In this document: positions 38,449 to 47,222 of the stretch, piece by piece
How the letters are laid out: each line of letters opens with the position of its first letter
Numbering within the stretch: position 1 is the first letter of the stretch
From: Bacteroidales bacterium
Lineage (GTDB): Bacteria > Bacteroidota > Bacteroidia > Bacteroidales > VadinHA17
NCBI GenBank assembly: GCA_016715075.1
Contig: JADKBK010000042.1
Span: 206,257 to 270,256, forward strand
Direction: 5' to 3'
Length of the DNA: 64,000 bases
The notes under the pieces: generated by a model
The model's input: the letters and a program-made list of their open reading frames with translations, nothing else
Databases searched by the model: none
What the model was told of the DNA's origin: nothing
Program-made: the position numbers and the translations under genes

Positions 38449-39774
38449 TCAGTTAAAAATGAATGAATCCAGACAAAATGAATCTTCGGTATCTCCTTTG
38501 AATCTGAACCATAAAGAGTGAATCCCTGACACTTTTTTGATCACACAAGAATATGATCTGGCGCTTTTTGCCTCACCGTCTGCAGGTATAATAAGGCTTC
38601 CGATTGAGGGACTCCAGGAATTATCGAGAGCTATATCAATAATCACCTCCTTTTTACCGGGTATTGCATTCACATGTAAAGTTCCTGATTCCGACTTGAA
38701 ATCAAGATATTTATATGCAGCAACATCACCATTTCTGATGTCTGTTAACGCTTCATTATTATCTGAGATTCTTGCTATCCTCACATTACCATAAAGCAGA
38801 CAGGCCCTGGCAGCATCAATTTCGATATCAGACTTCAAAGGGAGTGCTGCTCCCTGGCTGGTCATCTCAACTTCATTGATACTGCCATCTCCGTTAAAGA
38901 ATATAGGCTCAATACAGGCTTTTCTCATTGTGTTTGAGCCATGTGTTGAACGATGATAAAAGACATACCAGTTTCCGTTAAATTGTGCAATTGAGCCATG
39001 GTTATTCCAGCATCCCGGATCACAATGATCATTATCAATAATAACTCCTCCATACCTGAATGGTCCCATGGGTTTCATACTGGTTGCATAACCAATGCAG
39101 GTTGGCCTCCCGGCACGGCCCATGTGTGCATAAATAAAGTAGTAAATACCATTTCGTTTAACCATATATCCGCCTTCATGGAAAAAATGCTCTTTCTCAG
39201 TAACAATATTTGTTTTAATTGTTGAAGAGTCAATCTCAGTCATGTCTGATTTAAGCTTTGCCATTTTCGCCGAGAACTGTCCCCATATATAATAAGCCTG
39301 ACCATCATCATCAATAAAGACGCACGGATCAATTTCATTATATCCTGATAACCTGATATTCTTACCGTTAATGAATGGTCCGGTTGGCTCCTTACTTACG
39401 GCAACTCCTTCTGTTGCGCTGTTGTTTGCAAGACAGTAATACATATAATATGATCCGTTGGCGTACTGACAATCAGGAGCATACAAATTATCATCAGAGT
39501 ATCGGACCTCATCACCCGGCCCCTTGCTTGAGAATCGGTTTTTGTAGATTGTCCAGATATTCAGATCAGAAGAGGATAAAATATCATGCGACCATGAACA
39601 GTAATAAACCGGACTTTCGTCCCTTGATCCATAAACATACATTTTTCCGTCCTTCCATTGATGAGCTGAAGGGTCAGCCAGATACACACCAGGCTGCACA
39701 ATAGGGTTCTGAGCAGCCATTGCAGTCATTATAAATAAAAAACTGACAGAGAGAATAGCATTTTTCATGTACAT
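38449..39774 (-). CDS. Secreted GH43 family glycoside hydrolase with C-terminal CBM6-like domain
   Basis: The 441-residue protein has a signal peptide (to MAA-Q) and a five-bladed propeller of the GH43 type. The three catalytic acids are visible: Asp in VYLADPSAHQW (base), Asp in NEIDPCVFIDDDG (pKa modulator) and Glu in HFFHEGGYMVKR (acid). GH43 enzymes release arabinose, xylose or galactose by inversion. The last ~120 residues (IDAARACLLYGNVRIARISD to SFIFN) look like a CBM6-type sandwich. The start could be at 39774 or two codons later. It is 45 bases upstream of the double esterase in the same unit, fitting side-chain removal plus de-esterification. Confidence 0.92.
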   Translation of the reverse strand: MYMKNAILSVSFLFIMTAMAAQNPIVQPGVYLADPSAHQWKDGKMYVYGSRDESPVYYCSWSHDILSSSDLNIWTIYKNRFSSKGPGDEVRYSDDNLYAPDCQYANGSYYMYYCLANNSATEGVAVSKEPTGPFINGKNIRLSGYNEIDPCVFIDDDGQAYYIWGQFSAKMAKLKSDMTEIDSSTIKTNIVTEKEHFFHEGGYMVKRNGIYYFIYAHMGRAGRPTCIGYATSMKPMGPFRYGGVIIDNDHCDPGCWNNHGSIAQFNGNWYVFYHRSTHGSNTMRKACIEPIFFNGDGSINEVEMTSQGAALPLKSDIEIDAARACLLYGNVRIARISDNNEALTDIRNGDVAAYKYLDFKSESGTLHVNAIPGKKEVIIDIALDNSWSPSIGSLIIPADGEAKSARSYSCVIKKVSGIHSLWFRFKGDTEDSFCLDSFIFN

Positions 39775-39942
39775 TTCTATTTTTAAACAAACCTGATGTC
39801 AACCCGGGATTCCCGTCCGCATAAGCTGCATTCTATATTAGCAGCGGTTACAGGGGAGTACCGGATCTGGCATAATTAAATATCCTCCCTTTTACAACGG
39901 AATATTTAAAAATAGCATTTTTTCGCGCTCATGTCAAATAAA

Positions 39943-40857
39943 TCACCTGATAAAAGCGCTGATAAAAGGCAGAATATGATCGTCCACAGCGCTATCTGTT
40001 TCAACATCAGGCCGATTATCAAGAGTAACGAAATACCAATCTTCAGTATGTTCAACTGATTCAGACGGGAGTATTTTAGAAAGGGGGCCAAGAGTCTCAA
40101 CCTCCAGGAGAGATTCATTGACATATACTTCGTTATTGGAACCATAATCAGGGTATACGGCATCGGTGTCAAATCCAAACCGTTTGATCATAATCGTATC
40201 ATCAAGCAGGCAGGCTGACCAACCCTGTTTGTTCAGAATGCCGATTTTTTGTTCAGACGGGATGGATGGATCATGTTTCAACAGGATATATTTATTTCCC
40301 CATGTCCATCTTTTATCATTCATATGAGTATAATTCCACAGAACGACAGGTCTGGCAGGCAGGAGGTCTTCTGCGGGATCGATATAGGGTTCCTGGGGCA
40401 GGATTGCCGTGGACCCGGCAGCGTGGGCAGTTATAGCCCATGGTGATGTCTCAATGGCCCAGAGGTTGCTATTTATAAGGCGATGAACGATTTTTACATG
40501 GTTTATTTCTGAATCAAGTGTTATATCCATTTCCTTTTGAATACCAGTGGTAGTTTCGGTATTTTGACGAAGTCTAAGTGTTTTTCCATTCCAGTTGTAT
40601 TCAACACTGCTATTATCCGGGGAATAAGATCTGGGTGCTGCCTCAGGAGAATGCCAAAGGCGGTGACCGCCATAGATATGCCATTGATTTCCGCCTGTTT
40701 TCCCTTTTTCAACATCAGAAATATGAAACAGGTTCTGCTTATTTTTGAAACCACATCGTATAATTCGTGGACCAACATCAGTTGTGATTACAAGTTCTAT
40801 CTCACTATTAAATAGTCTGAGGCAATTTGACCAACCTTCAAAACATATTCTTTCCAT
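39943..40857 (-). CDS. Galactose-mutarotase-fold (DUF4380-like) protein
   Basis: A 304-residue protein without signal peptide, built of a beta-sandwich like aldose epimerases: LELVITTDVGPRIIRCGF-type start (here IELVITTDVGPRIIRCGF), GGHRLWHSPEAAPRSY, VKIVHRLINSN, WAITAHAAGSTAILPQEPY and DTDAVYPDYGSNNEVYVNE. The GGHRLWHSPE region is the most distinctive and is seen in DUF4380-type proteins. It could be a cytoplasmic mutarotase or a carbohydrate-binding protein. Its ATG overlaps the stop of the DUF4832 gene by one base (TAATG), so the two are translationally coupled and probably handle the same sugar. Confidence 0.7.
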   Translation of the reverse strand: MERICFEGWSNCLRLFNSEIELVITTDVGPRIIRCGFKNKQNLFHISDVEKGKTGGNQWHIYGGHRLWHSPEAAPRSYSPDNSSVEYNWNGKTLRLRQNTETTTGIQKEMDITLDSEINHVKIVHRLINSNLWAIETSPWAITAHAAGSTAILPQEPYIDPAEDLLPARPVVLWNYTHMNDKRWTWGNKYILLKHDPSIPSEQKIGILNKQGWSACLLDDTIMIKRFGFDTDAVYPDYGSNNEVYVNESLLEVETLGPLSKILPSESVEHTEDWYFVTLDNRPDVETDSAVDDHILPFISAFIR

Positions 40858-42344
40858 TATTTTACACTTATTTCACCAAGTTTATACCAGCCGGATTCGA
40901 TTTCACGCGTTTTATTTATTGCCAGTTCAATGATTCTGCCATCATGAAATTCGCATCCATCGCGCATACCAATCAATATATCATATCTCCCGGTGATAAC
41001 AGTATTATCAGGATTGATGACACACTGTTCGGCTACAATCTCGCCAGGCTGCCATGCAAGGTTATCAGATTCAGCTAGTTCCTGAACAAATGCCAGACCA
41101 CTACTTTTATTTATCAATTTCAAAAAGAGTTTAAATTTATGATATGCCGGAGCAACACCATGGTTTTCCCAGGTTAGTCTTATATAATTTCTGCCTGTTC
41201 CAGGACGTATAGTATCAGGCAGTAATGCAAATTTCGGAAAATACCAATACCCGCAAATGTTTGCCAGCCGGCCTGCCAGCTCTTTATTATCCTTAAGCCA
41301 TTCACGGGGATAATAATGAAAACCAACGATTGTTGCGTGTGTTTCGCGGATGGCTTTCTCCAAACCTGATCCGCCGGACCACAACTGAGACTGAACAACT
41401 GCTCCATAGTGATCTGACTCCAGAACAACAGGAATATTTTTATAAACTTTGCTGTATAATTCCGGAGTACGTATACAGGATGGACCAAATCCGAGAGTTC
41501 TGTACCATTCCACATTGGCACTGTCATCCCGGAATCCGATGCCACTCTTAAGACAGTAATGGTATATTTCGTAATCTGCACCATCATCTGTATTTCTCTG
41601 ACCTATAAAATCATCGCTTATAATCAGTATTGAGTGGTTGTAACATCGCTTAAATATGTCAATATGCTTCTTTACAACATCCACGGGAATATCATCCCAG
41701 CCTGAGTAGGCGGTATGTCCTTCGCCCCACTCGCCTATACTTCCTATATCGATGTATTCCACCCAGGGTTTTCCATCATAACGGGCGGCAAACGCCTTAT
41801 GGAAATTCTCAAGTTTTTCCAGAAAAACAGGATCATTGTAATCCGGTGCCCAGGCTTCAATTTCAAGATCAGGGTGTTTTATGAACTTCCCTTTAGCGCC
41901 GGCTTTTCTCACCCATTCCGGGGTAGCGTAAACAATCTCTGTCTCTTTACAAGTTATCCGAAACGATATTGTATGACCCCACAAGACCCATCTATTGATG
42001 ATGGAATCTATTAAATTCCAGTTAAACACTCCTTCTTCCGGTTCAAGGTAGCTCCATGCAAGCCTCAGGTAAATGTCGTTAAGACATGGGAAATCCGACA
42101 GAGAATCAGTTGTGTCCATCCTATTGCCATAATCACCTATGCCATTATCGTAATAATGAAAACACCAACCCTTATGCGGATTATTACAGACTCTGGAACT
42201 ATCCCAATAATGTTCCAGGTTGAAAAAAACACGATTTTTGTAACTACCCCTTCCTTCCTCCGGATTGGTACCTGCAGCCTGTCCCCACAAATCAGGAGAG
42301 ACTGTGCTTATGGCAAGAAAAAATAAGAATACTATTCTGTTCAT
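40857..42344 (-). CDS. Secreted beta-galactosidase-like TIM-barrel protein with DUF4832
   Basis: The 495-residue protein has a signal peptide (to DLWG-Q). A GH42-like barrel contains NPHKGWCFHYYDNG, NDIYLRLAWSYLEPEEGVFNW and IDIGSIGEWGEGH, where Glu is the presumed acid. A second Glu in PVVLESDHYG sits where a nucleophile is expected. From ~residue 250 the sequence fits DUF4832 (VGFHYYPREWL, NICGYWYFPKFALLP) with a terminal sandwich (RNYIRLTWENHGVAPAY). Proteins of this kind are putative beta-glycosidases with little biochemistry. The gene is coupled by TAATG to the mutarotase-fold gene. Confidence 0.8.
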   Translation of the reverse strand: MNRIVFLFFLAISTVSPDLWGQAAGTNPEEGRGSYKNRVFFNLEHYWDSSRVCNNPHKGWCFHYYDNGIGDYGNRMDTTDSLSDFPCLNDIYLRLAWSYLEPEEGVFNWNLIDSIINRWVLWGHTISFRITCKETEIVYATPEWVRKAGAKGKFIKHPDLEIEAWAPDYNDPVFLEKLENFHKAFAARYDGKPWVEYIDIGSIGEWGEGHTAYSGWDDIPVDVVKKHIDIFKRCYNHSILIISDDFIGQRNTDDGADYEIYHYCLKSGIGFRDDSANVEWYRTLGFGPSCIRTPELYSKVYKNIPVVLESDHYGAVVQSQLWSGGSGLEKAIRETHATIVGFHYYPREWLKDNKELAGRLANICGYWYFPKFALLPDTIRPGTGRNYIRLTWENHGVAPAYHKFKLFLKLINKSSGLAFVQELAESDNLAWQPGEIVAEQCVINPDNTVITGRYDILIGMRDGCEFHDGRIIELAINKTREIESGWYKLGEISVK

Positions 42345-42412
42345 CTTCCTTTATTTGGAAAAAATTTGAATGATATTACCAGTAAAAATATCTTATGATT
42401 GAGTATGAAGAA

Positions 42413-43552
42413 TTAAGAATTATTCTGAATACAATGTTGGAATTCCGTGAGCAGTTCGCAGCCTGATTTTGTAACAACAACCATATGCTCAAGTCTGATC
42501 CCGTAATCATTTGTATAGATCGCCGGCTCAAGGGCTATAACCATTCCTTCCGCAATCTCCAGATCGTTGTATGGAGTTATCCTTGGCTCTTCATGATACT
42601 TCGTGCCAACTCCATGTCCTCCATGATGAGGAAAGTTTCCTATATGGCTGCGCATAAGCTTGTCTATGTCCATTGCCCTGATGCCGGGACGTATGGCATT
42701 AATAGCAATTTCGAGTGCTTCTTTAACCAATGCGAAGGTTTTTCTGTGTTCAGCTGCTGGTTCTCCGATTATCATGGTATTGCATGAATCTCCCCAATAG
42801 CCATTGAGGCAAGGGGTAAGATCACTCAGGAGCACATCACCTTCCATAATTTTCCTGTTTCCTGGCAGACCTCCGCCTGTGCTTGTCCTGGCACCACTTA
42901 TCAGATCGGCCATCAATGGAACCCTTGTCCCTGCTGATGATTCAATATCAAGACGTATCAAATTAAAAAGTTCAAGTTCAGAGATCCCTTGTTTTCCATA
43001 TTTATGAAGAGCGGTTTGTCCAATATCACAAAGCCTCGCTGCCTGCCTGATACACTCAATTTCATCATCATCTTTAATTGCTTTAAGATTGGTTATCTCA
43101 TCAGAAACATCAATCAATGAAATGGCAGGATATTTTGATTGAAGAAATTGTGAGACAACAAAGGGAAGGGTATCGTGTTCAATACCGATTTGTGCCCCTG
43201 TCATCCCTGATTCCTTCAATACCTCATTCAACTTATTGATGAACTGATTACTATAATCCAGGGGCTTTTCATGAACATAGCTCTGATATGGCTTAATTGT
43301 GAGTGACAATCCATGCTCCTGTTGACTGAGCGACTCATTATCAGCGATTACCAGACACATAAATTGGTCTGGAATAATAAATAATGCTGCGGGCAATAAT
43401 TGAAAGGGTGATGTACCTGTTTCAAAATTATAGAAATATCCGCTCAGCCATTTAACCGCAGAGGGGGAGGTAAACAGGAAAGCATCGGTTTTCAGCGCTT
43501 TCTGTAAAGCCTTTAACCTTTCGATCCTGTGAGGATGATGTGGCAATTTCAT
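42413..43552 (-). CDS. M24 family Xaa-Pro peptidase/creatinase-type protein
   Basis: This 379-residue cytoplasmic protein has a creatinase N-domain followed by a pita-bread catalytic domain. All five metal ligands are visible: Asp and Asp in LLSDLTPCLNGYWGDSC, His in HHGGHGVGTKYHEEP, Glu in VIALEPAIY, and Glu in IRLEHMVVV. It may cleave Xaa-Pro peptides or, as in creatinase relatives, a small C-N bond. Its start lies 6 bases after the stop of the enolase-superfamily gene, so it belongs to the sugar-acid operon. Why a peptidase-like enzyme should be there is not clear; removal of an amino-acid or amide group from the substrate is one idea. Confidence 0.9.
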   Translation of the reverse strand: MKLPHHPHRIERLKALQKALKTDAFLFTSPSAVKWLSGYFYNFETGTSPFQLLPAALFIIPDQFMCLVIADNESLSQQEHGLSLTIKPYQSYVHEKPLDYSNQFINKLNEVLKESGMTGAQIGIEHDTLPFVVSQFLQSKYPAISLIDVSDEITNLKAIKDDDEIECIRQAARLCDIGQTALHKYGKQGISELELFNLIRLDIESSAGTRVPLMADLISGARTSTGGGLPGNRKIMEGDVLLSDLTPCLNGYWGDSCNTMIIGEPAAEHRKTFALVKEALEIAINAIRPGIRAMDIDKLMRSHIGNFPHHGGHGVGTKYHEEPRITPYNDLEIAEGMVIALEPAIYTNDYGIRLEHMVVVTKSGCELLTEFQHCIQNNS

Positions 43553-43558
43553 TATCGT

Positions 43559-44680
43559 TTATTTGATATTTACACCATATTTTTTAATCACCTCAGGGTT
43601 TAATTCAATGCCCAGTCCGGGTTCTGTAGGAACCTTTACGAATCCATCCTTTTGTACAAATGGCTTAGCAAGTAATTCTTTTCTTATGGCCGATTCTGTA
43701 ACTGAAAATTCAAGGAATGGTACATTGGGGGTTGCGGCAATAAGATGAATGCAGGCTGCTACGAGTATACCCGTTTTGAATGCATGAGGTACCATTGTAA
43801 TATTATTATCTGCAGCCATTATAGCAATTTTCTTAGCTTCAGTGAGACCGCCGCATCGTGAAATATCAGGCTGTACCACATCTACCCGCGATTCATTGAT
43901 CAATCTTGAAAATGCAAGTCTGCCACTCTCTTCTTCACCCGTTGCTATACGCAAAGTTGTAGATTCCGTGAGTCTTCTGTACCCGATATAATCTTCAGCA
44001 GGCAGTGGTTCCTCCAGCCAGTAGATATTAAGCTGTTCAAGAGCTCTTGCTACGAACATAGCCTGTTTCAGCCGGTAGCGCTTACCAATATCAATCATTA
44101 TTTCCATATTCTCAGGTGCGGTTTTCCTGGCTGCTTCAATAAGCTTCAAATCATGTTTGACATCATAGCCAAGGGGTCCCCATCCGAATTTTATAGCCGT
44201 AAAGCCCAGAGAGGTGTAGGTTTCCACCATCCTTTTGACATCATTTGTATTTTCCGGCATGAGAGCGCTTGCGTAAGGTCTTACCCTGTCAGCATAACTT
44301 CCTCCAAGAAGTTTATGAACAGGTTTACCTGTAGCTTTCCCCATAATATCCCAGATTGCCATGTCAATTCCGCTCATAACATGCATAACCGGACCGCTTC
44401 TTCCGTAGTAATAAGTCTTGGTCCACATATCGTTCCAGATTTGTTCATAGTCGAAGGGATCGGCGCCAACAACAACTTCTTTTAATCCATAACAGGTGCC
44501 ATGCGACATATATGCATCAACAACTGCTTTCCCGACAAAGGGTGCTGTATCCACTTCACCATAACCGGTAATGCCTTCATCGGTTTCAACAATTATAATT
44601 AAATCGTCCTGTGTACCATCTGCAGCGGATGATATCTCCGGCAGCTTGAGCACGATAGCTTTAACATTTGTGATCTTCAT
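43559..44680 (-). CDS. Enolase-superfamily (mandelate racemase/muconate lactonizing-type) sugar-acid dehydratase-like enzyme
   Basis: A 373-residue enzyme of the mandelate racemase subgroup. It has the capping-domain start (ITNVKAIVLKLP) and barrel motifs FTAIKFGWGPLGYD (general-base region), MIDIGKRY (first metal Asp), YWLEEPLPAEDY (second, Glu), RIATGEEESG (third, Glu), VVQPDISRCGGLTEAKK and the His of MVPHAFKTG. Most genome neighbours of this type are sugar-acid dehydratases that convert aldonates to 2-keto-3-deoxy acids; racemases also occur. With SDR and RraA-like genes upstream in the same unit, dehydration followed by oxidation and aldol cleavage is the most coherent role. The specific acid cannot be read from sequence. 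Confidence 0.9.
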   Translation of the reverse strand: MKITNVKAIVLKLPEISSAADGTQDDLIIIVETDEGITGYGEVDTAPFVGKAVVDAYMSHGTCYGLKEVVVGADPFDYEQIWNDMWTKTYYYGRSGPVMHVMSGIDMAIWDIMGKATGKPVHKLLGGSYADRVRPYASALMPENTNDVKRMVETYTSLGFTAIKFGWGPLGYDVKHDLKLIEAARKTAPENMEIMIDIGKRYRLKQAMFVARALEQLNIYWLEEPLPAEDYIGYRRLTESTTLRIATGEEESGRLAFSRLINESRVDVVQPDISRCGGLTEAKKIAIMAADNNITMVPHAFKTGILVAACIHLIAATPNVPFLEFSVTESAIRKELLAKPFVQKDGFVKVPTEPGLGIELNPEVIKKYGVNIK

Positions 44681-44724
44681 TGTAATCCTATAATTTTAAA
44701 TTGTTTCAGATAAATCTTTTAATC

Positions 44725-45678
44725 TTAAGAGGTAAACCTTCTTAAAAGCTCCAGTAATTTTTCCTCATAAACAGTCACCATCAGGGTACTCAGAAAAATT
44801 ATACTCCCGCCGACAACCATCAGGAACGAGATACTCTCATTTAACAGAACAATACCTAATAATGCAATAAAGAATGGCAAAAGATAGTTTCCAAGAATTG
44901 CCTGGGTAACATCCATCCTTTTCAATACATAAAAGAATAATAAAGCTGGTATGCCATACACAAATACACTTAGTTCAAGGATCCCAAAAACAGCAATATT
45001 CCCTGAATGTATAAAGCTGACAATATGAAATGGTTCAACAAATAATATAATTGGTATACTGGCAATGCTTCCAATGATTGAGCTGTAAACAAGTATTTCC
45101 AGCTCTGTAAATTTCTTATCTACAAGCACTTTGCAGTAGGTATTATAAAATGCGCAGCAAAGGCAGGCAAACAGGAATATCATGTTTCCGGCAAAATACT
45201 GACCGGTAAAGAACCTGGCTCCGGAGATATCTGATATTGAAGTTAAGAGTACACCAATAATGGCAAGTACAAAGCTTATTATGCGAACAGCATTCAATTT
45301 TTCTTTTAGCATGAAAGAAGCCAGAATTGCAACGAAAACAGGAATTGTCAAGGTAATAATACCTGCATTGGCAGCGATAGTCAACTTTGAACCAACTGTA
45401 TAGGCGTATTGCATTACAAATATCCCAATCAATCCTGATAAAATAAAATATTTTATTTCGTTCCACCTCCAGCGGAATCTTACATTGCGTTTTTTATTTT
45501 CAATCCAGAGTACAGGAAGAAAAATAACAGTGCTTGCAATCATTGGTATAAAGGCTACAGTAATAGGGCCTAAACGATCGCCAATGAGACGTATAACAGG
45601 CACTTGTGTCGCCCACAAAAAATTAATAACAATTATTAATCCCCAGTCAATTGATTTTTGCGATTTTAAAACGGGCAT
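44725..45678 (-). CDS. DMT superfamily (EamA) permease
   Basis: This 317-residue inner-membrane protein has about ten hydrophobic helices and two EamA repeats: N-half LIIVINFLWATQVPVIRLIG to VLLTSISD, C-half AGNMIFLFACLCCAFYNTYC to GGSIIFLSTLMVTVYEE. The repeat-ending motif (RIISFVLAIIGVLLTS, and LLNESISFLMVVGGSIIF) is typical. It lies between the SDR and the enolase-superfamily genes (50 and 44-base gaps), so it probably imports the sugar or sugar acid used by that pathway, or exports a product. EamA families include RhaT and other sugar carriers, but the substrate cannot be assigned. Confidence 0.9.
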   Translation of the reverse strand: MPVLKSQKSIDWGLIIVINFLWATQVPVIRLIGDRLGPITVAFIPMIASTVIFLPVLWIENKKRNVRFRWRWNEIKYFILSGLIGIFVMQYAYTVGSKLTIAANAGIITLTIPVFVAILASFMLKEKLNAVRIISFVLAIIGVLLTSISDISGARFFTGQYFAGNMIFLFACLCCAFYNTYCKVLVDKKFTELEILVYSSIIGSIASIPIILFVEPFHIVSFIHSGNIAVFGILELSVFVYGIPALLFFYVLKRMDVTQAILGNYLLPFFIALLGIVLLNESISFLMVVGGSIIFLSTLMVTVYEEKLLELLRRFTS

Positions 45679-45728
45679 GTCTAATGTATAAAGAATAATT
45701 AATATTGAATTAAGTAGGTTAATATCAA

Positions 45729-46499
45729 CTACTTGGGAGGCAGGCCAGAACCAAAGCCACCATCTACCACAACTGATGCACCGGTCATAAAGGAGGCATC
45801 GTCACTAGCAAGAAAAACGGCGACTCTGCCTACCTCTTCCGGTTTACCGATTCTCCATAATGCATGAAGCTTACCTGCCTCCTCCCGTGCCTTCAGTGGA
45901 TCAGGCTGACTCTGGAAATACCCCTCAGCAAGTCCTGCATCAATATATCCGGGACAGATGCAGTTGACTCTAACTCCCTCATGACCATGATCGATCGCCA
46001 TTGCTTTTGTCAATCCGATTATTGCTGCTTTGGTGGTGCAATAACCTGCACACATTGGTTCAACAAAGTAGCCGTTTACCGATGACATGCTTACAATATT
46101 TCCTTTTGTCTGTTTCAGGTAGGGCAGGAAATATTTTGAACATAAAAATATGCCACCCACATTAATTGACATCTGAAGATTCCATTCATCAAAGGTTATA
46201 TCTTCAATCGTTTTATTTACCTGGATGGCTGCATTGTTAATTAAAGCATCAATCCTGGAATATGTTTTTATTGTAAACTCAACAAGTTGCCGGACTGATT
46301 CAGGTTTTGAAACATCTGTCTTAAATGCGATGGCTGTTCCGCTTGCTGCCTTTATTTGATTAACTGTCTCGTCAGCACCTTCCAGATTTATATCGGCTGC
46401 AATGACTTTAGCACCTTCAAGTGCAAATTCAATTGCACAGGCTCTTCCAATACCGGAGCCTGCACCGGTAACAACAACAATACGATTAAGTAATTTCAT
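45729..46499 (-). CDS. Short-chain dehydrogenase/reductase
   Basis: A complete classical SDR of 256 residues. It has VVTGAGSGIGRACAIEF (T-G-x-x-x-G-I-G cofactor loop), an Asp after beta-2 in VIAADINLEGADE favouring NAD over NADP, LINNAAIQ, the catalytic Ser in VSMSSVNGYF, and Y-x-x-x-K in GYCTTKAA. The C-terminus RIGKPEEVGRVAVFLASDD plus ASVVVDGGFGSG is standard. It should oxidise a hydroxyl group of the sugar acid (or lactone precursor) handled by the neighbouring enolase-superfamily and RraA-like enzymes; similar dehydrogenases act in non-phosphorylative L-fucose and L-rhamnose routes. It lies 14 bases after the RraA-like stop. Confidence 0.93.
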   Translation of the reverse strand: MKLLNRIVVVTGAGSGIGRACAIEFALEGAKVIAADINLEGADETVNQIKAASGTAIAFKTDVSKPESVRQLVEFTIKTYSRIDALINNAAIQVNKTIEDITFDEWNLQMSINVGGIFLCSKYFLPYLKQTKGNIVSMSSVNGYFVEPMCAGYCTTKAAIIGLTKAMAIDHGHEGVRVNCICPGYIDAGLAEGYFQSQPDPLKAREEAGKLHALWRIGKPEEVGRVAVFLASDDASFMTGASVVVDGGFGSGLPPK

Positions 46500-46513
46500 A
46501 GTTTTACTGATTT

Positions 46514-47194
46514 CTAAAGTGCTTTGTATTTATCATAAACTTCCCGCAATGATTTCCCGCTGAGCAACTCTTTGCGCGACAGGTTCTCTTTATTTACTTT
46601 TTCATTTGCTTTATTAAAAACATCCTGCTCCACCGACTTTGGGACAACAACAATACCGTCAAAATCAGCATAAACAATATCTCCAGGGTTGACCAGTACA
46701 TCTCCGCATTTTACCGGGACATCATATGAGACTACAACCGCACGTCCCTTAGAATCGAGCGGTCTTATACCTGTGTAGTATACCGGGAATCCCATCTTCA
46801 TAATTTTCACACAGTCGCGTATCTGACTGTCACATACGCAACCTGACACTCCGTTACGTTTGGCAATTGTGCTCATAAGCTCACCCCATGGGGCATTTGT
46901 CCCGCTATAATCGGTTGAATGAACTGCAACATCCCCGTTCTTCAGAGAGTCCATAGCTTCAATCTCCAGGCCATAGGGATTGTCTTCAACTATGTAATCC
47001 GTCTCCATCCAGCGAAACGTCCTTGCCCTCCCGATAAATCCACAATTCTCCGGATCCGGAAGAAGTGGTCGTAATCGCTGGTGCATTGCCTGGTTTCTGA
47101 AACCCAGCTCGTCAAGTATATCGCATACTGCAGCTACATAAAGATTTTTTCTTATGAAATCAAATAATACGGAATCGTTTTGAAAAGTTGTCAT
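46514..47194 (-). CDS. RraA-like (HMG/CHA-type) aldolase family protein
   Basis: The 226-residue protein fits the RraA/dimethylmenaquinone-methyltransferase-like fold, whose enzymes cleave 4-hydroxy-4-methyl or related 2-keto acids to pyruvate. Visible are VAAVCDILDELGFRNQAM, the NAPWGELMSTIAKRNGVSGC loop, and CDSQIRDCVKI with the conserved metal-linked Asp and substrate-binding Arg, then DVLVNPGDIVYADFDGIVVVP. That the D-x-x-x-R motif is intact supports an aldolase rather than the regulatory RraA of enterobacteria. ATG 47194 (MTTFQNDS) is chosen because the longer frame overlaps the upstream gene. It heads the tight sugar-acid gene set. Confidence 0.88.
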   Translation of the reverse strand: MTTFQNDSVLFDFIRKNLYVAAVCDILDELGFRNQAMHQRLRPLLPDPENCGFIGRARTFRWMETDYIVEDNPYGLEIEAMDSLKNGDVAVHSTDYSGTNAPWGELMSTIAKRNGVSGCVCDSQIRDCVKIMKMGFPVYYTGIRPLDSKGRAVVVSYDVPVKCGDVLVNPGDIVYADFDGIVVVPKSVEQDVFNKANEKVNKENLSRKELLSGKSLREVYDKYKAL

Positions 47195-47222
47195 AGAGTG
47201 TTTTTTGGATATTTTAAGATTT

